A stretch of 64,000 nucleotides of DNA from Blattabacterium cuenoti (GCF_014251315.1 NZ_CP059185.1:453017-517016); one strand, 5' to 3'. Numbered from the stretch's first letter, positions 9,017 to 21,619 are shown. Numbers and translations are program-made. Notes: generated by a model not told the origin, from the sequence alone.

Positions 9017-12000
9017 TTATTCCAATATTTCTGGATAAATGTTTTCATACTCTCTTAATCCGGTTCCTGCAGGAATTTTGTGTCCTACGATTACATTTTC
9101 CTTTAATCCGTGTAAATAATCAACTTTGCTACTTATAGCTGCTTCACTTAGAACCTTTGTTGTTTCTTGAAATGAAGCAGCAGATATAAAAGATTTAGTT
9201 TGTAACGCTGCTCTTGTTATTCCTTGTAATATAGGCCTTGCTGTAGCAGGAATTGCATTTCTGGTTTTTATTAATTTTTTATTTTTATATTTTAAAACTG
9301 CATTTTCATTTCTAAGATCTCTGTAACTAATAATATCTCCATTTTTAAATATTTCAGAATCTCCGTAATTTTCAACTACTCTCATTTGAGAAATTTTATC
9401 ATTTTCTTCTATAAAGTCATCTTTATATTCTATACTTCCTTCCAAAAATTTAGTATCTCCTACATCTATAACTTCTACCTTTCTCATCATTTGTAAAACG
9501 ATAACTTCAAAATGCTTATCATTAATTTTTACACCTTGTAAACGATACACCTCTTGTATTTCTTTTATTAAATATTCTTGCACGGCCCTAGGTCCCCTTA
9601 TATTCAGAATATCATTAGGAGTAACAGCTCCATCTGATAAAGGCATCCCTGCTTTTACATAATCATTTTCTTGTACAAGAATTTGATTGGATAATTTTAC
9701 AAGATATTTTCTAACTTCTCCAGTCTTAGATTCTACAATAATTTCTCTATTTCCTCTTTTTATTTTTCCATGACTAACTATTCCATCCATTTCTGATACT
9801 ACTGCTGGATTAGATGGATTCCTAGCTTCAAACAATTCAGATAAACGAGGTAATCCTCCTGTAATATCTCCAGACTTAGCTGTTCTTCTTGGAACTTTAA
9901 CTAATATTTTTCCTATATCTATTTTCTCTTCATCTTCTACCATTAAATGAGCTCCTACTGGTAAATTATATACTTTTAATTCTTCATTCTTTTCATCAAG
10001 AATTTTTAATGTTGGTATCAAATTTTTATTTCTAACTTCCGTTATTACTTTTTCTTGAAATCCAGTTTGTTCATCTATTTCTACTTGAAAAGTAACACCT
10101 TGTTCTAAATGTTGATAAGATATCACACCAGCAAATTCTGCAACAATAACTGCATTATACAGATCCCATTTGCAAATCAAATCTCCAGATTTTAATTGAT
10201 CTCCATGTTTGACATATAAATAAGCGCCATAAGGAATATTATTGACCATTAAAACAGATGATTTTTTCAAGTTGAAAAGTTTCATTTCTGTAGATCTAGA
10301 AACTACTATTCCTATTTGATCAGAATCTTGTTTCGTTTTTACTAACTTTAAATCTTCAAATTCTACAATTCCATCATATTTCGCTTTTATTTGTGAAGAT
10401 TCTGTAATGTTTCCAGCTGTTCCTCCAACATGAAAAGTACGTAAAGTTAATTGAGTTCCTGGCTCCCCAATAGATTGAGCTGCAATAACCCCAACAGCTT
10501 CTCCTTTTTGAACTATTTCTCCTGTAGATAAATTACGACCGTAACATTTAGAACAAATCCCCATTCTTGCTTCACAAGTCAAAGGTGATCTTACTTCTAC
10601 TGTTTCAATTTCAGATTTATCAATAATTTCCGCTATTTTTTCATCAATCATCTCTCCTGAAGAAACTATCAATTGATTTTCTTTATAAAAAATATCATTT
10701 AAAGATATACGTCCCAAAATTCTATCAAATAAAGTTTCCACTATTTCTTCATTTTTTTTCAATGCAGAGATTTCCAATCCTCGTAAAGTTTTACAATCTT
10801 CCATTTTAATAATAACATCTTGTGCTGCATCTACCAAACGTCTTGTAAGATATCCGGCATCTGCAGTTTTTAATGCAGTATCCGCTAACCCTTTTCTAGC
10901 TCCATGAGTAGATATAAAATATTCTAAAATAGAAAGTCCTTCTCTAAAATTGGATAAAATAGGATTTTCAATAATCTCACCTCCAGAAGATCCTGCTTTT
11001 TGAGGTTTAGCCATTAACCCACGCATACCTGAAAGCTGACGTATTTGCTCTTTAGAACCTCTTGCTCCAGAATCTAACATCATATATACAGGATTAAATC
11101 CTTGTCTATCTTCTCTCATATATTTCATGACTTTTTCTGTAAGCATAGCATTAGTGTTTGTCCATATATCAATTACTTGATTATAACGTTCATTATTCGT
11201 GATCAATCCCATATTATAATTCATTTTTACGTTATCTACTTGTTTAATCGCATAATTAACCATCTTTTTTTTATTGTCAGGAATAATAATATCTCCTAGC
11301 CCAAAAGATAAACCTCCTTTAAATGCATTATAAAAACCTAATTCTTTAATATTATCCAGAAAATTAGCAGTAGTAGGAACATCTGTTATATGTAATATTT
11401 TACCTATAATTTCTCTTAGAGATTTTTTAGTAAGAGATTCATTAATAAATCCTACTTTTTTAGGGACAACTTGATTAAATAATACTCTACCTACAGTAGT
11501 TTCTATTATTTTAGAAACAAATTTTTCTTTTTCACGAAGATTAACTTTAACTTTTATCAAAGCATGTAAATCTACTACACCTTGATTGTATGCAATTTCC
11601 ACTTCTTCTGGAGAATAAAAAATAATCCCCTCTCCTTTTACTTTTTTTGTTAAATTTGAAAGTAAAGGTTTAGTCATATAATATAATCCTAAAACCATAT
11701 CTTGAGAAGGAACTGTGATAGGAGATCCATTAGCAGGATTCAATATATTTTGAGAAGCCAACATCAAAATTTGAGCTTCTAATATAGCTCCATGAGATAA
11801 TGGCAAATGAACGGCCATTTGATCCCCATCAAAATCTGCATTAAAAGCAGCGCAAACTAAAGGATGTAATTGAATTGCTTTTCCTTCTATTAATTTTGGT
11901 TGAAATGCTTGAATACCTAATCTATGTAACGTAGGAGCTCTATTTAATAATATAGGATGACCCTTTAAAACATTTTCTAAAATATCCCAGATCATAGGAT

Positions 12001-13249
12001 CTCTTTTATCAATAATTCTTTTAGAAGATTTTACTGTTTTTACTATTCCTCTTTCAATCAACTTTCGTATAATAAAAGGTTTATAAAGTTCTGCAGCCAT
12101 ATCTTTAGGCAATCCACATTCATGCAATTTTAAGTGCGGGCCTACCACAATAACAGATCGTGCTGAATAATCTACTCTTTTTCCAAGAAGATTTTGTCTA
12201 AAACGACCTTGTTTTCCTTTTAATGTGTCGGATAAGGATTTTAAAGGACGATTACCTTCTGATTTCACGGCAGAAACTTTTCTTGAATTATCAAAAAGAG
12301 AATCTACTGCTTCTTGTAGCATTCTTTTTTCATTTCGTAAAATGACTTCAGGCGCTTTAATTTCTATAAGTCTTTTTAAACGATTATTTCTTATAAGCAC
12401 ACGACGATACAAATCCGTCATATCAGAAGCCGCATAACGTCCTCCATCCAAAGGAACTAAAGGTCGTAATTCAGGAGGAATAACGGACAATACATGAATA
12501 ATCATCCAAGATGGACTTCCTCCATTTTTTTTCCCTTCTTTAAAAGATTCAACAACTTGCAAACGTTTCAACGCTTCAATACGTCTTTGTTTAGAAGTTT
12601 CGTTATGAGCCTGATTTCTCAGTTCCATAGATAAAAGATCCAAATCTACTCGATTTAAAAGATCTTCTATACATTCTGCTCCCATTTTAGCAATAAACTT
12701 ATTTGGATCAGAATCTTCTAATTGTTGATTTTCCTTTGAAAGTTTGTTTAAGGTTTGTAAATATTCTTCTTCAGTAAGAAAATCTCCTTTTTGGAAAGAG
12801 GATCCATCTGAACGGATCCCTGTTCCTCCTTGAATAACAACATATCGTTCATAATAAATAATCATTTCAAGTTTTTTAGAAGATAAACCTAATAAATATC
12901 CTATTTTATTAGGAGAAGATCGAAAACACCAAATATGAACAACAGGGACTACAAGATTTATATGTCCCATACGTTCTCTTCTTACTTTTTTTTCAGTAAC
13001 TTCAACTCCACATCTATCACAAACAATACTTTTATAACGAATTCTTTTATATTTTCCACAAGCACATTCATAATCTTTCACTGGACCAAAAATTCGTTCA
13101 CAAAAAAGGCCGTCTCTTTCTGGTTTATGAGTCCGATAATTGATTGTCTCTGGCTTTAAAACTTCTCCATGAGATTCCTTTAATATAATTTCTGGAGAAG
13201 ATAATCGAATAGTTACTTTATTGAAGTTATTGCTTTTTTTTCTATTCAT
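9017..13249 (-). CDS. rpoC: DNA-directed RNA polymerase subunit beta'
   Basis: Largest catalytic RNA polymerase subunit, 1410 residues. It has the N-terminal zinc-binding cysteines in [20 protein letters not shown] (about 60-80) and the rudder/lid region [18 protein letters not shown]. The invariant active-site [12 protein letters not shown] is near residue 470, coordinating Mg2+. The bridge helix/trigger loop follow ([17 protein letters not shown] near 935), together with a second zinc site ([14 protein letters not shown]). The C-terminus matches Bacteroidota proteins. It sits 32 bases downstream of rpoB in the rpl-rpo operon. The convergent glnS ends 2 bases away with no room for a separate terminator. 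Confidence 0.98.
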   Translation of the reverse strand: MNRKKSNNFNKVTIRLSSPEIILKESHGEVLKPETINYRTHKPERDGLFCERIFGPVKDYECACGKYKRIRYKSIVCDRCGVEVTEKKVRRERMGHINLVVPVVHIWCFRSSPNKIGYLLGLSSKKLEMIIYYERYVVIQGGTGIRSDGSSFQKGDFLTEEEYLQTLNKLSKENQQLEDSDPNKFIAKMGAECIEDLLNRVDLDLLSMELRNQAHNETSKQRRIEALKRLQVVESFKEGKKNGGSPSWMIIHVLSVIPPELRPLVPLDGGRYAASDMTDLYRRVLIRNNRLKRLIEIKAPEVILRNEKRMLQEAVDSLFDNSRKVSAVKSEGNRPLKSLSDTLKGKQGRFRQNLLGKRVDYSARSVIVVGPHLKLHECGLPKDMAAELYKPFIIRKLIERGIVKTVKSSKRIIDKRDPMIWDILENVLKGHPILLNRAPTLHRLGIQAFQPKLIEGKAIQLHPLVCAAFNADFDGDQMAVHLPLSHGAILEAQILMLASQNILNPANGSPITVPSQDMVLGLYYMTKPLLSNLTKKVKGEGIIFYSPEEVEIAYNQGVVDLHALIKVKVNLREKEKFVSKIIETTVGRVLFNQVVPKKVGFINESLTKKSLREIIGKILHITDVPTTANFLDNIKELGFYNAFKGGLSFGLGDIIIPDNKKKMVNYAIKQVDNVKMNYNMGLITNNERYNQVIDIWTNTNAMLTEKVMKYMREDRQGFNPVYMMLDSGARGSKEQIRQLSGMRGLMAKPQKAGSSGGEIIENPILSNFREGLSILEYFISTHGARKGLADTALKTADAGYLTRRLVDAAQDVIIKMEDCKTLRGLEISALKKNEEIVETLFDRILGRISLNDIFYKENQLIVSSGEMIDEKIAEIIDKSEIETVEVRSPLTCEARMGICSKCYGRNLSTGEIVQKGEAVGVIAAQSIGEPGTQLTLRTFHVGGTAGNITESSQIKAKYDGIVEFEDLKLVKTKQDSDQIGIVVSRSTEMKLFNLKKSSVLMVNNIPYGAYLYVKHGDQLKSGDLICKWDLYNAVIVAEFAGVISYQHLEQGVTFQVEIDEQTGFQEKVITEVRNKNLIPTLKILDEKNEELKVYNLPVGAHLMVEDEEKIDIGKILVKVPRRTAKSGDITGGLPRLSELFEARNPSNPAVVSEMDGIVSHGKIKRGNREIIVESKTGEVRKYLVKLSNQILVQENDYVKAGMPLSDGAVTPNDILNIRGPRAVQEYLIKEIQEVYRLQGVKINDKHFEVIVLQMMRKVEVIDVGDTKFLEGSIEYKDDFIEENDKISQMRVVENYGDSEIFKNGDIISYRDLRNENAVLKYKNKKLIKTRNAIPATARPILQGITRAALQTKSFISAASFQETTKVLSEAAISSKVDYLHGLKENVIVGHKIPAGTGLREYENIYPEILE

Positions 13250-13281
13250 TTTTTATTTTATCTATAGAACAACAAAAAAAT

Positions 13282-16200
13282 TTACTCTTCTAAACGAACA
13301 TCCAATCCTAATCCCTTTAATTCATAACAAAGAACATTAAAAGATTCTGGATTGTTAGGTTCAGGCATTGGTTCTCCTTTCACTATGGATTCATAAGTTT
13401 TAGCTCTCCCAGACACATCATCTGATTTAACAGTTAAAATCTCACGTAAAATATTAGAAGCTCCAAAAGCTTCTAAAGCCCAAACTTCCATTTCTCCAAA
13501 ACGTTGCCCTCCAAATTGAGCTTTACCTCCTAAAGGTTGTTGGGTTATTAAAGAATAAGGCCCTATTGAACGTGCATGCATTTTATCATCTACCATATGA
13601 CCTAGCTTTAACATATATATCACTCCTACAGTAGCAGGTTGATCGAATCTTTCTCCCGTACCTCCATCAAATAAATAAGTGGTTCCAAAACGAGGTATTT
13701 TTGCTTTATCTGTATATTTACAAATTTCTTCTATAGTGGCTCCATCAAATATAGGCGTTGAAAATTTCATATTTAATTTTTGTCCAGCCCACCCCAATAC
13801 AGTTTCATATATTTGTCCTATATTCATTCTAGAAGGAACTCCTAAAGGGTTCAAAACAATATCTACAGGACTTCCATCTTCTAAAAAAGGCATATCTTCT
13901 TGTCTTAAAATTCTAGCTACTACTCCTTTATTTCCATGTCTCCCTGCCATTTTATCTCCTACTTTTAACTTCCTTTTTTTAGCAATATATACTTTAGCCA
14001 TTTTTATAATTCCTGAAGGTAATTCATCTCCAACCGTAATAGAAAATTTTTTGTGTTTAAAAGTACTCTTTAAGTCATTTACTGCTATTTTATAATTATG
14101 TAATATTTCTGATATCAAATCATTAATTTTTATATCATCAATCCAATTTCCAAAACGAATTTCTATATAATCCTTAATACTACTAAGTATTTTTATAGTA
14201 AATTTCGTCCCTTTTTTTATAATTTCTTGTTCTTTTTCATTAAAAATAGAACTATTACATAACTTTCCATCTAAAATAGTCCCTAATTTTTTAACCAATA
14301 AATTTTTAAGATTTAAAAATTTTTTTTCATATTCTTTTTCTAAACGTGTTATTTTAATTTTATCCTGAGCTCTAGATGTTTTATCTTTTATACTTCTAGT
14401 AAAAAGTTTTGTATCTATAACAACTCCAAATAATGACGGTTCAGCTCTTAAAGAAGCATCCTTTACATTTCCTGCTTTCTCCCCAAAAATAGCTCTTAAT
14501 AATTTTTCTTCTGGTGTGGGATCAGATTCTCCTTTTGGAGTTATTTTTCCAATAAGAATATCACCGGGTTTTACTTCTGCTCCTACTCTTATAATTCCAT
14601 TTTCATCTAAATCTTTAGTTGCCTCTTCACTAACATTAGGAATATCATTGGTTAATTCTTCCATACCTAATTTTGTATCACGAACTTCTAAAGAATATTC
14701 ATCTATATGAATAGAAGTGAACCAATCTTCACTTACTACTTTTTCGGAAATTAAAACAGCATCTTCAAAATTATAACCATTACATGGAATAAAAGCAGCT
14801 TTTAAATTTCTTCCTAAAGCTAATTCTCCATTTTCTGTAGCATAACCTTCACATAAAATTTGACCTTGAATTACTTTCATTCCTTTTTTTACAATAGGTT
14901 TTAAAGTTATACATGTATTCTGATTTGTTTTTCTGAATTTGATTAAATCATAAACTTGAATTTTAGGATCAAAACTAGATAAATCTTCTTTATCTGTTTT
15001 ATCATAACGAATAATTATTTTTTTCGCATCAACATATTCTACAAATCCATTTTTTTTTGCATTAATTAATATACGAGAATCTCTCGATACTTGTTTTTCT
15101 AATCCAGTTCCTACAATAGGTGCTTCAGGTTTTAATAATGGAACCGCCTGACGCATCATGTTAGATCCCATTAAAGCTCTATTTGCATCATCATGTTCTA
15201 AAAAAGGAATTAGAGAAGCGGAAATAGAAGCTATTTGATTAGGCGCTACATCTATATAATCGACTTGATTCGGATTTACTATAGGAAAATCTCCATCTTC
15301 ACGAACTATAATTCTATCAGATAAAAAATTTCCATATCTATCAATAGCATTAGCTTGTGCTATAATTTTTCCTTCTTCTTCTTCTGCACTTAAATATTTT
15401 ACTTTAGACTGTAAATCTACTTTTTTATTAGAGACAATTCGATAAGGAGTTTCAACAAATCCCATATTATTTATCTTTGCAAATACAGAAAGAGAAGATA
15501 TTAATCCTATATTAGGCCCTTCTGGAGTTTCTATAGGACATAATCTTCCATAATGAGAATAATTAACATCTCTAACTTCAAATCCTGCTCTTTCTCTAGA
15601 GAGACCACCAGGACCTAACGCTGAAAGTCTTCTTTTATGAGTAATCTCAGACAAAGGATTTGTTTGATCCATAAACTGAGATAATTGATTTGTTCCAAAA
15701 AAAGTATTTATTACAGATGATAAAGTTTTAGCATTAATAAGATCTATAGGCATAAATACTTCATTATCACGAACATTCATTCTTTCTCTTATAGTTCTAG
15801 CCATTCTTGCTAAACCAATACTGAATTGAGTATAAAGTTGCTCTCCTACTGTTCTTACTCGTCTGTTAGATAAATGATCAATATCATCCACTTCTCTTTT
15901 TGAGTTAAATAAAGCATTCAAATGTTCTACTATTGCAATAATATCTTTTTTAGTCAAAACTAAATAATCAGGATTTATATTTAGACCAAGACGTTTATTT
16001 AAACGATATCTTCCTACAGGACCTAAACTGTATCTAGCATCAGAGAAAAAAAGTTTATCTATAACACCTCTAGCTGTTTCTTCATCTGGAGGCTCAGTAT
16101 TTCTGAGTTGTCTATAAATATATTCTACTGCTTCTTTTTCAGAATTAGTTGGATCTTTATGTAAAGTATTATAAATAATAGAATAATCTTTTTTTCTTCC

Positions 16201-17091
16201 TCCTTCCTTATGTAATAAAATAGTTTTTATTTCATGATGAATCATAAGATCAATATGTTCTTCTTTCAAAACAACATTTCTGTCTATAAGAATTTCATTT
16301 TTTTCCACAGATAAAACTTCTCCTGTATCTTCATCAACAAAATCCTCATGCCAAATTTTCAGTACTCTAGCTGCTAAAGTTCTATTTAGAATATTTTTTT
16401 CATTTCCTATGATTTTCATTTCTTCTGATAAATCAAATATTTCTAGTATATCTTTGTCCCTTTCATATCCTATCGCACGTAATAAAGTTGTCATAGGGAG
16501 TTTTTTCTTTCTATCAATATATGCATACATAACATTATTAATATCTGTAGCGAACTCTATCCATGATCCTTTAAATGGAATAATTCTAGCGGAATAAAGT
16601 TTGGTTCCATTCGCATGGTGAGATTGACCAAAAAAAACACCAGGAGAACGATGTAATTGAGATACAATGACTCTTTCCGATCCATTAAAAATAAAAGAAC
16701 CAGAAGGAGTCATGTAAGGACATGTTCCTAAATAAACATCTTGATACACTGTTTCAAAATCTTCATGTTCAGGATCAGTACAATACAATTTCAATTTAGC
16801 CTTTAAAGGAACACTGTAAGTTAAACCTCTTTCTATGCACTCTTCGATTGAATATCTAGGAGAATCTATAGAATATCCTTTAAATTCTAAAACAAAAGAA
16901 TTCCTAGCATCAGAGATAGGAAAATTTTCTGTAAAAGCTTTGAATAATCCTTCGTTTTTTCTATCTTCCGGTTTCGCGTCTAATTGAAAAAATTCTTTAA
17001 ATGATTTGATTTGAATATCCAAAAAATCCGGATATTCCACTTGTTTTGCTACTGAAGCAAAAGTGATTCTTTTTTTTTCTATATTCACCAA
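13282..17091 (-). CDS. rpoB: DNA-directed RNA polymerase subunit beta
   Basis: Second catalytic RNA polymerase subunit, 1269 residues, typical for Bacteroidota. The fork/rifampicin region reads [20 protein letters not shown] then [20 protein letters not shown], with the wild-type rifampicin-sensitive residues in place. Downstream motifs are [22 protein letters not shown] and the C-terminal [21 protein letters not shown] clamp-interacting block. The start ATG gives [14 protein letters not shown]. It follows rplL by 39 bases and precedes rpoC by 32, the standard operon order. Confidence 0.98.
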   Translation of the reverse strand: MVNIEKKRITFASVAKQVEYPDFLDIQIKSFKEFFQLDAKPEDRKNEGLFKAFTENFPISDARNSFVLEFKGYSIDSPRYSIEECIERGLTYSVPLKAKLKLYCTDPEHEDFETVYQDVYLGTCPYMTPSGSFIFNGSERVIVSQLHRSPGVFFGQSHHANGTKLYSARIIPFKGSWIEFATDINNVMYAYIDRKKKLPMTTLLRAIGYERDKDILEIFDLSEEMKIIGNEKNILNRTLAARVLKIWHEDFVDEDTGEVLSVEKNEILIDRNVVLKEEHIDLMIHHEIKTILLHKEGGRKKDYSIIYNTLHKDPTNSEKEAVEYIYRQLRNTEPPDEETARGVIDKLFFSDARYSLGPVGRYRLNKRLGLNINPDYLVLTKKDIIAIVEHLNALFNSKREVDDIDHLSNRRVRTVGEQLYTQFSIGLARMARTIRERMNVRDNEVFMPIDLINAKTLSSVINTFFGTNQLSQFMDQTNPLSEITHKRRLSALGPGGLSRERAGFEVRDVNYSHYGRLCPIETPEGPNIGLISSLSVFAKINNMGFVETPYRIVSNKKVDLQSKVKYLSAEEEEGKIIAQANAIDRYGNFLSDRIIVREDGDFPIVNPNQVDYIDVAPNQIASISASLIPFLEHDDANRALMGSNMMRQAVPLLKPEAPIVGTGLEKQVSRDSRILINAKKNGFVEYVDAKKIIIRYDKTDKEDLSSFDPKIQVYDLIKFRKTNQNTCITLKPIVKKGMKVIQGQILCEGYATENGELALGRNLKAAFIPCNGYNFEDAVLISEKVVSEDWFTSIHIDEYSLEVRDTKLGMEELTNDIPNVSEEATKDLDENGIIRVGAEVKPGDILIGKITPKGESDPTPEEKLLRAIFGEKAGNVKDASLRAEPSLFGVVIDTKLFTRSIKDKTSRAQDKIKITRLEKEYEKKFLNLKNLLVKKLGTILDGKLCNSSIFNEKEQEIIKKGTKFTIKILSSIKDYIEIRFGNWIDDIKINDLISEILHNYKIAVNDLKSTFKHKKFSITVGDELPSGIIKMAKVYIAKKRKLKVGDKMAGRHGNKGVVARILRQEDMPFLEDGSPVDIVLNPLGVPSRMNIGQIYETVLGWAGQKLNMKFSTPIFDGATIEEICKYTDKAKIPRFGTTYLFDGGTGERFDQPATVGVIYMLKLGHMVDDKMHARSIGPYSLITQQPLGGKAQFGGQRFGEMEVWALEAFGASNILREILTVKSDDVSGRAKTYESIVKGEPMPEPNNPESFNVLCYELKGLGLDVRLEE

Positions 17092-17130
17092 TTTTAATTT
17101 AATGGATAATTTAAAAAAAATGCAAATTTT

Positions 17131-17502
17131 CTATTTCAATTCAACTTCAGCTCCTATTTCTTCAAATTTATTTTTAAAATCTTCTGCTTCTTTTTTATTT
17201 ACAGATTCTTTAAGAAGACTGGGAATATTATCTACTAAATCCTTAGACTCCTTAAGACCTTTTCCAGTAATTTCTTTAACTAATTTTACTACAGATAATT
17301 TAGAATTTCCAGATGATTTCAAAATTATATTAAAAATACTTTTTTCCTCTTTTTCAGAAGTTTTTTCTTCTTTAGATAAAGTATTTTCCATTTTAACTGA
17401 AGTAGATGGTTCTATTCCATATTCTTTTTTTAAAAGTGTAGCTAATTCATTAACTTGTTTTACAGTTAAATTGACTAATTGTTCTGCTAGCTTTTCTATC
17501 AT
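17131..17502 (-). CDS. rplL: 50S ribosomal protein L7/L12
   Basis: Stalk protein of the large ribosomal subunit that recruits translational GTPases. The N-terminal dimerisation domain (EKLAEQLVNLTVKQVNELATLLK) is joined by an E/K/S-rich hinge to the C-terminal domain, which contains KLSVVKLVKEITGKGLKESKDLVDNIP. At 123 residues it is full length. It lies between rplJ and rpoB in the usual order; the 49-base gap from rplJ holds no clear hairpin. Confidence 0.97.
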   Translation of the reverse strand: MIEKLAEQLVNLTVKQVNELATLLKKEYGIEPSTSVKMENTLSKEEKTSEKEEKSIFNIILKSSGNSKLSVVKLVKEITGKGLKESKDLVDNIPSLLKESVNKKEAEDFKNKFEEIGAEVELK

Positions 17503-17551
17503 TTTGTTATTTATTTTTTAATATTAGTTAAGTAATAGAGTACTTAGATTT

Positions 17552-18094
17552 TCATTTCTTATCAGAAGATAAAGCTTCTAAAATTTCACATATTTTATAT
17601 TTTGTCGAATTTAAAAGAGATGAAACAATATTTCTTGTTGAAAATTGAAGTATATTTAAAATTTCAGTAAGGAGATATTCTTTAGACTTAAGATGAATCA
17701 GTAGATTCAAATCTTTATTTCCTCCAAAATAAAAAGATTCTTGAGCATAAACTCCTTTTAAATAAGGTTTATCAATTTTTTCTTGAACATGAAAGTTCAT
17801 TATAATCTTTGAAGCAACATTTGCCCCATTCGAACTTGAATACAACATAGTTGTATTTCCATTTAAAATAGGAAAGAAAGAATCAAATTTTTGATTTTTT
17901 ATTTTGTTTATAGCTTTTTTTAATAAAGTATTTTTTACCATTTTCATTTTAATGCTATGTTCATGAAAATTTTTTCTTAGAATAGATATTTGATTAGAAT
18001 TTAAATCGGATATATTAATCAAATATATTGTTTCATTATTAGATAGTATGGAAACTAGTTCCAACAATTCTTTTCTTTTATTTTCTTTATTCAT
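17552..18094 (-). CDS. rplJ: 50S ribosomal protein L10
   Basis: Base of the L7/L12 stalk on the large subunit. The 180-residue protein has the N-terminal rRNA-binding fold (ELVSILSNNETIYLINISDLNSNQ, then the MKMVKNTLLKKAI helix) and the C-terminal helix that binds L12 dimers. The start ATG overlaps the rplA stop by 4 bases, implying translational coupling. No separate L10 leader is visible within the overlap. Confidence 0.95.
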   Translation of the reverse strand: MNKENKRKELLELVSILSNNETIYLINISDLNSNQISILRKNFHEHSIKMKMVKNTLLKKAINKIKNQKFDSFFPILNGNTTMLYSSSNGANVASKIIMNFHVQEKIDKPYLKGVYAQESFYFGGNKDLNLLIHLKSKEYLLTEILNILQFSTRNIVSSLLNSTKYKICEILEALSSDKK

Positions 18095-18795
18095 TTGTTC
18101 ACGAAACTTTTTAAATCTAATGCTAGACCATAACTCATAGTACTAGATAAATAAATACTTTTTATATAAGATCCTTTAGATTTATATGTAGAAGGTTTAT
18201 TACGAATAATTGTTTTTATAAATTCTTTGATATTTTCTAATAAGTATTGATGTAAAAATGAAACTCTTCCTATCGAAGCATGAACAATTCCATAACGATC
18301 TGTTTTGAAAGTTATTTTTCCAGATTTAATTTCTCTGATAGGTTTTTCTGGATTTACGGAAATAGTTTCCATTTTTGGGTTGGGCATCAATCCTTTAGGC
18401 CCCAATATTTTTCCTAGAGTACCTAATTGATTCATTACAGAAGGAGTCGCTACAATAATATCAATGTCGGTCCATCCAGATTTAATTTTTTCAATATAGT
18501 TTAATCCAACATAATCCGCACCTGCTTCTTTAGCTTCTGACTCTTTATCTTTTGGGACTAAAGCTAAAATACAAATATTTTTACCTGTTCCATGAGGTAA
18601 CGAAACCGTCCCTCTTACCATTTGATTAGGCAAACGAATATTTACGCCAAGATGAACAGAAATATCAACAGATGCATCAAATTTTACAAAATCAATTTCT
18701 TTAATAAGAAGTATTGCTTCTTCTAAAGAATACTTTTTTTTACTAGAAATTTTATCTAGAATTTTCTTTTTATTTTTAGTTAATTTTTTTGACAT
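18091..18795 (-). CDS. rplA: 50S ribosomal protein L1
   Basis: L1 stalk protein that binds 23S rRNA and the E-site tRNA. The sequence shows VDISVHLGVNIRLPNQMVRGTVSLPHGTGK, AGADYVG, and the L1 signature around GTLGKILGPKGLMPNPK. At 234 residues it is full length. It follows rplK by 10 bases and overlaps rplJ by 4. Confidence 0.97.
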   Translation of the reverse strand: MSKKLTKNKKKILDKISSKKKYSLEEAILLIKEIDFVKFDASVDISVHLGVNIRLPNQMVRGTVSLPHGTGKNICILALVPKDKESEAKEAGADYVGLNYIEKIKSGWTDIDIIVATPSVMNQLGTLGKILGPKGLMPNPKMETISVNPEKPIREIKSGKITFKTDRYGIVHASIGRVSFLHQYLLENIKEFIKTIIRNKPSTYKSKGSYIKSIYLSSTMSYGLALDLKSFVNK

Positions 18796-18805
18796 GAAGT
18801 TTTTT

Positions 18806-19243
18806 TTATCTATAAATTTCTATTCCCATAGATCTAGCGGTTCCGGAAACCATAGATATAGCAGATTCAATAGAAAAACAATTAAAATCTTCCATTTTAT
18901 TATTCGCAATTATTCTAACTTCATTTAAACTTATTTTTCCTATTTTAGAACGATTAGATTCTTTAGAACCTTTTTCTTTTTTTACTATATTCAGCAACTG
19001 AATAGAAACTGGAGGCTTTTTGATTAAAAAAGAAAATGATTTATCTTCATATACAGTTATTATTACAGGACATATTTCTCCTATTTTATTTTGAGTCATA
19101 GAATTATATTGTTTACAAAATTCCATAATATTTACTCCAGAACTCCCCAAAATAGGCCCGATAGGAGGAGCTGGACTAGCCTTTCCTCCATTTAGGTTTT
19201 GGATTTTAATTCTTTTTATCACTTTTTTATTTGTTTTAATCAT
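18806..19243 (-). CDS. rplK: 50S ribosomal protein L11
   Basis: Forms part of the GTPase-associated centre of the large subunit. GGKASPAPPIGPILGSSGVNI near the N-terminus is the thiostrepton-loop region, and the C-terminal RNA-binding domain ends with SMVSGTARSMGIEI. At 145 residues it is normal. It sits 7 bases after nusG in the secE-nusG-rplK-rplA order seen across bacteria. Confidence 0.97.
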   Translation of the reverse strand: MIKTNKKVIKRIKIQNLNGGKASPAPPIGPILGSSGVNIMEFCKQYNSMTQNKIGEICPVIITVYEDKSFSFLIKKPPVSIQLLNIVKKEKGSKESNRSKIGKISLNEVRIIANNKMEDFNCFSIESAISMVSGTARSMGIEIYR

Positions 19244-19250
19244 GATTTTC

Positions 19251-19805
19251 TTAGATTTTTTCTATCTGTGTAAAATTCAATTCTAATGGAGTTTTTCTAC
19301 CAAAAATTAAAACAGCTAATTCCAATTTTCTTTTTTCTTCATTTATCTTTTCAATTGTTCCATTAAACCCTGTAAAAGGACCATCTATAACTTTAATTGT
19401 TTCTCCTACTATAAAAGGAATACTAATATTTTCATAACTTTCAGAAAGTTGATCTATTTTTCCTAACATTTTATTTACTTCTTCTTTTCTCATAGGAATA
19501 GGAATAGCGGAAGGCCCTTTTCCTTCACTTAAAAAAGTTATGACACCCGGAACATTTTTGATCGCATGAGAAGCTTCTCCTTCTAAATTTGCTTCTATCA
19601 TAACATATCCAGGATAATGAACTTTTTCTCTATGTATTTTTTTCCCTTTTCTCATTTGTATAACTTTCTCGATAGGAACTAATACTTTTCCTATCTGTTC
19701 TTGAAATCCATGATCTCTAACTTCATTCTCAATATATGATTTCACTTTGTTTTCTTGTCCACTCATAGTTTTTATGACATACCATTTTCTTTCTAAATCG
19801 CTCAT
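19251..19805 (-). CDS. nusG: Transcription termination/antitermination protein NusG
   Basis: Transcription elongation factor that bridges RNA polymerase and Rho or the ribosome. The NGN domain begins KWYVIKTMSGQENKVKSYIE, and the C-terminal KOW domain contains FIVGETIKVIDGPFTGFNGTIEKINEEK. At 184 residues it is full length. The start overlaps the secE stop by 4 bases. Confidence 0.96.
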   Translation of the reverse strand: MSDLERKWYVIKTMSGQENKVKSYIENEVRDHGFQEQIGKVLVPIEKVIQMRKGKKIHREKVHYPGYVMIEANLEGEASHAIKNVPGVITFLSEGKGPSAIPIPMRKEEVNKMLGKIDQLSESYENISIPFIVGETIKVIDGPFTGFNGTIEKINEEKRKLELAVLIFGRKTPLELNFTQIEKI

Positions 19806-19987
19806 AAAGAAAATAATTTTTTAATCAAAAAAATAAAAAAACCATCCACCCCATATAAAAATATGGATAAGAATATGGAAAAAAAAGAGACAATCATTGT
19901 TGTTGATTGTAAATCATCCCATTTAGGCCATGTAATACAATGAAAAAATTCGTTATAAATTTCTAAAAAAAAATTATTTCTTTTCAT
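19802..19987 (-). CDS. secE: Preprotein translocase subunit SecE
   Basis: Small inner-membrane subunit of the SecYEG translocon. The 61-residue protein has the conserved cytosolic amphipathic segment ending in TWPKWDDLQSTT (TWP motif) followed by one transmembrane helix, typical of single-span SecE. It lies between tRNA-Trp and nusG, the standard context. Confidence 0.94.
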   Translation of the reverse strand: MKRNNFFLEIYNEFFHCITWPKWDDLQSTTMIVSFFSIFLSIFLYGVDGFFIFLIKKLFSL

Positions 19988-20008
19988 GTATATATATAAT
20001 ACTCAATG

Positions 20009-20081
20009 CACGGACGGTAAGAATCGAACTTACGACCTTCGGTTTTGGAGACCGATGCTCTACCAACTGAGCTACATCCGT
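20009..20081 (-). tRNA. tRNA-Trp (anticodon CCA)
   Basis: The minus strand gives acceptor ACGGATG/CGTCCGT with discriminator G, and D-arm GCTC/GAGC. The anticodon arm is TCGGT-CTCCAAA-ACCGA (CCA) and the T-arm GTAAG-TTCGATT-CTTAC. It lies between tuf and secE. CCA is not encoded. Confidence 0.97.
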
Positions 20082-20099
20082 TTTTTAATATTTGTGAAA

Positions 20100-21287
20100 T
20101 CAATCCATTATATGAATAACTTGCCCCGCTCCTACAGTTTTTCCTCCTTCACGAATAGCAAAACGTAAATTCTCACTTAATGCTATAGGCTGATGTAATT
20201 CTACTTCCATAGAGACATTATCTCCAGGCATTACCATTTCTACTCCATTTGGAAGATGAATTTCCCCTGTAACATCTGTTGTTCTAAAATAAAACTGAGG
20301 ACGATATTTATTATGAAAAGGAGTGTGTCTTCCCCCTTCCTCTTTTGTAAGAATGTATACTTCTGCTTTAAATTTCTTATGAGGTTTTACAGATCCCGGT
20401 TTTCCTACAACCATTCCTCTTTTGATATCTTTTTTTTCTATTCCACGTAATAATAAACCTACATTATCTCCTGCTTGTCCTTTATCTAAAATTTTTCTAA
20501 ACATTTCAACTCCTGTTACTGTAGATGATAATTTATTTTCTCCCATTCCAATAATATCAACTAAATCTCCTGTATTCACAATTCCACTTTCAATACGACC
20601 TGTCGCTACTGTTCCTCTTCCTGTTATAGTAAAAACATCCTCGACAGGCATCAAAAAAGGTTTGTCCATTTCACGAATGGGTTCAGGAATATAATCATCT
20701 AACATTTTCATCAAATCTTTTATTTTTTCTACCCATTTTTTTTCTCCATTTAAAGCACCTAAAGCTGATCCTTGTATAATAGGAATATTATCTCCATCAT
20801 ATTCATACTTGGAAAGTAGCTCTCTAATTTCCATTTCTACTAATTCTAATAATTCTGAATCATCTACTTGATCTACTTTATTCATAAATACTACAATTTT
20901 TGGAACACCTACTTGTCGAGATAATAATATATGTTCTCTAGTTTGAGGCATAGGGCCGTCTGTAGCTGCTACAACTAAAATAGCTCCATCCATTTGAGCT
21001 GCTCCTGTGATCATATTTTTAACATAATCTGCATGTCCAGGACAATCAACATGGGCATAATGTCTTTTCTCAGTTTCGTATTCTACATGAGAAGTATTAA
21101 TAGTAATTCCTCTAGCCTTCTCTTCAGGAGCATTATCTATTGCATCAAAACTTTTTTCTTCTGCTAAACCAATTTCTGATAAAACTTTTGTAATTGCAGC
21201 AGTTAATGTTGTTTTTCCATGGTCTACATGACCCGTGGTTCCTATATTTACATGTGGTTTGTCTCGTTTAAATTTTTCTTTTGCCAT
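20100..21287 (-). CDS. tuf: Elongation factor Tu
   Basis: GTPase that delivers aminoacyl-tRNA to the ribosome. It has G1 GHVDHGKTT (residues 19-27), switch [11 protein letters not shown]3 DCPGHADY, G4 NKVD and G5 GSAL, followed by two beta-barrel domains ending in [10 protein letters not shown]. At 395 residues it is full length. It sits directly downstream of four tRNA genes in the order Thr-Tyr-Gly-Thr, the same arrangement as thrU-tyrU-glyT-thrT-tufB of E. coli, so the tRNAs and tuf are probably one transcript. Confidence 0.98.
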   Translation of the reverse strand: MAKEKFKRDKPHVNIGTTGHVDHGKTTLTAAITKVLSEIGLAEEKSFDAIDNAPEEKARGITINTSHVEYETEKRHYAHVDCPGHADYVKNMITGAAQMDGAILVVAATDGPMPQTREHILLSRQVGVPKIVVFMNKVDQVDDSELLELVEMEIRELLSKYEYDGDNIPIIQGSALGALNGEKKWVEKIKDLMKMLDDYIPEPIREMDKPFLMPVEDVFTITGRGTVATGRIESGIVNTGDLVDIIGMGENKLSSTVTGVEMFRKILDKGQAGDNVGLLLRGIEKKDIKRGMVVGKPGSVKPHKKFKAEVYILTKEEGGRHTPFHNKYRPQFYFRTTDVTGEIHLPNGVEMVMPGDNVSMEVELHQPIALSENLRFAIREGGKTVGAGQVIHIMD

Positions 21288-21315
21288 GATATTAAAAATA
21301 TTGAGTTTTTTGAAA

Positions 21316-21387
<72 letters not shown>

Positions 21388-21449
21388 CATATTTTTGTAT
21401 TATAATAATAAATCTCATTCCATCATATATATATACCTACTAACCATAG

Positions 21450-21522
21450 AGCGGAAGACGGGATTCGAACCCGCGACATTCAACTTGGAAGGCTGATGCT
21501 CTACCAACTGAGCTACTTCCGC
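21450..21522 (-). tRNA. tRNA-Gly (anticodon UCC)
   Basis: The minus strand gives acceptor GCGGAAG/CTTCCGC, anticodon arm TCAGC-CTTCCAA-GTTGA (TCC) and T-arm GCGGG-TTCGAAT-CCCGT. It is the third tRNA of the tRNA-tuf transcript. CCA is not encoded. Confidence 0.97.
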
Positions 21523-21532
21523 TATATTATGA

Positions 21533-21616
21533 TGGGGAGAGCAGGATTCGAACCTGCGAAGGAAAAACCAACAGATTTACAGTCTGTCCTCGTTAACCGG
21601 ACTTGAGTATCTCCCC
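21533..21616 (-). tRNA. tRNA-Tyr (anticodon GUA)
   Basis: A long-variable-arm tRNA on the minus strand. The acceptor is GGGGAGA/TCTCCCC, the anticodon arm ACAGA-CTGTAAA-TCTGT (GTA) and the T-arm GCAGG-TTCGAAT-CCTGC. It is the second tRNA of the cluster. CCA is not encoded. Confidence 0.97.
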
Positions 21617-21619
21617 AAA

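Noticed and set aside
11102..17521. Several plus-strand frames of 60-150 codons across rpoC, rpoB and rplL
   Set aside because: Shadows of highly conserved genes on the other strand, with no motifs or own start context.
19986..20168. Plus-strand short frame across tRNA-Trp
   Set aside because: The peptide is a tRNA antisense translation (GKNRTYDLRF-type), a common spurious ORF.
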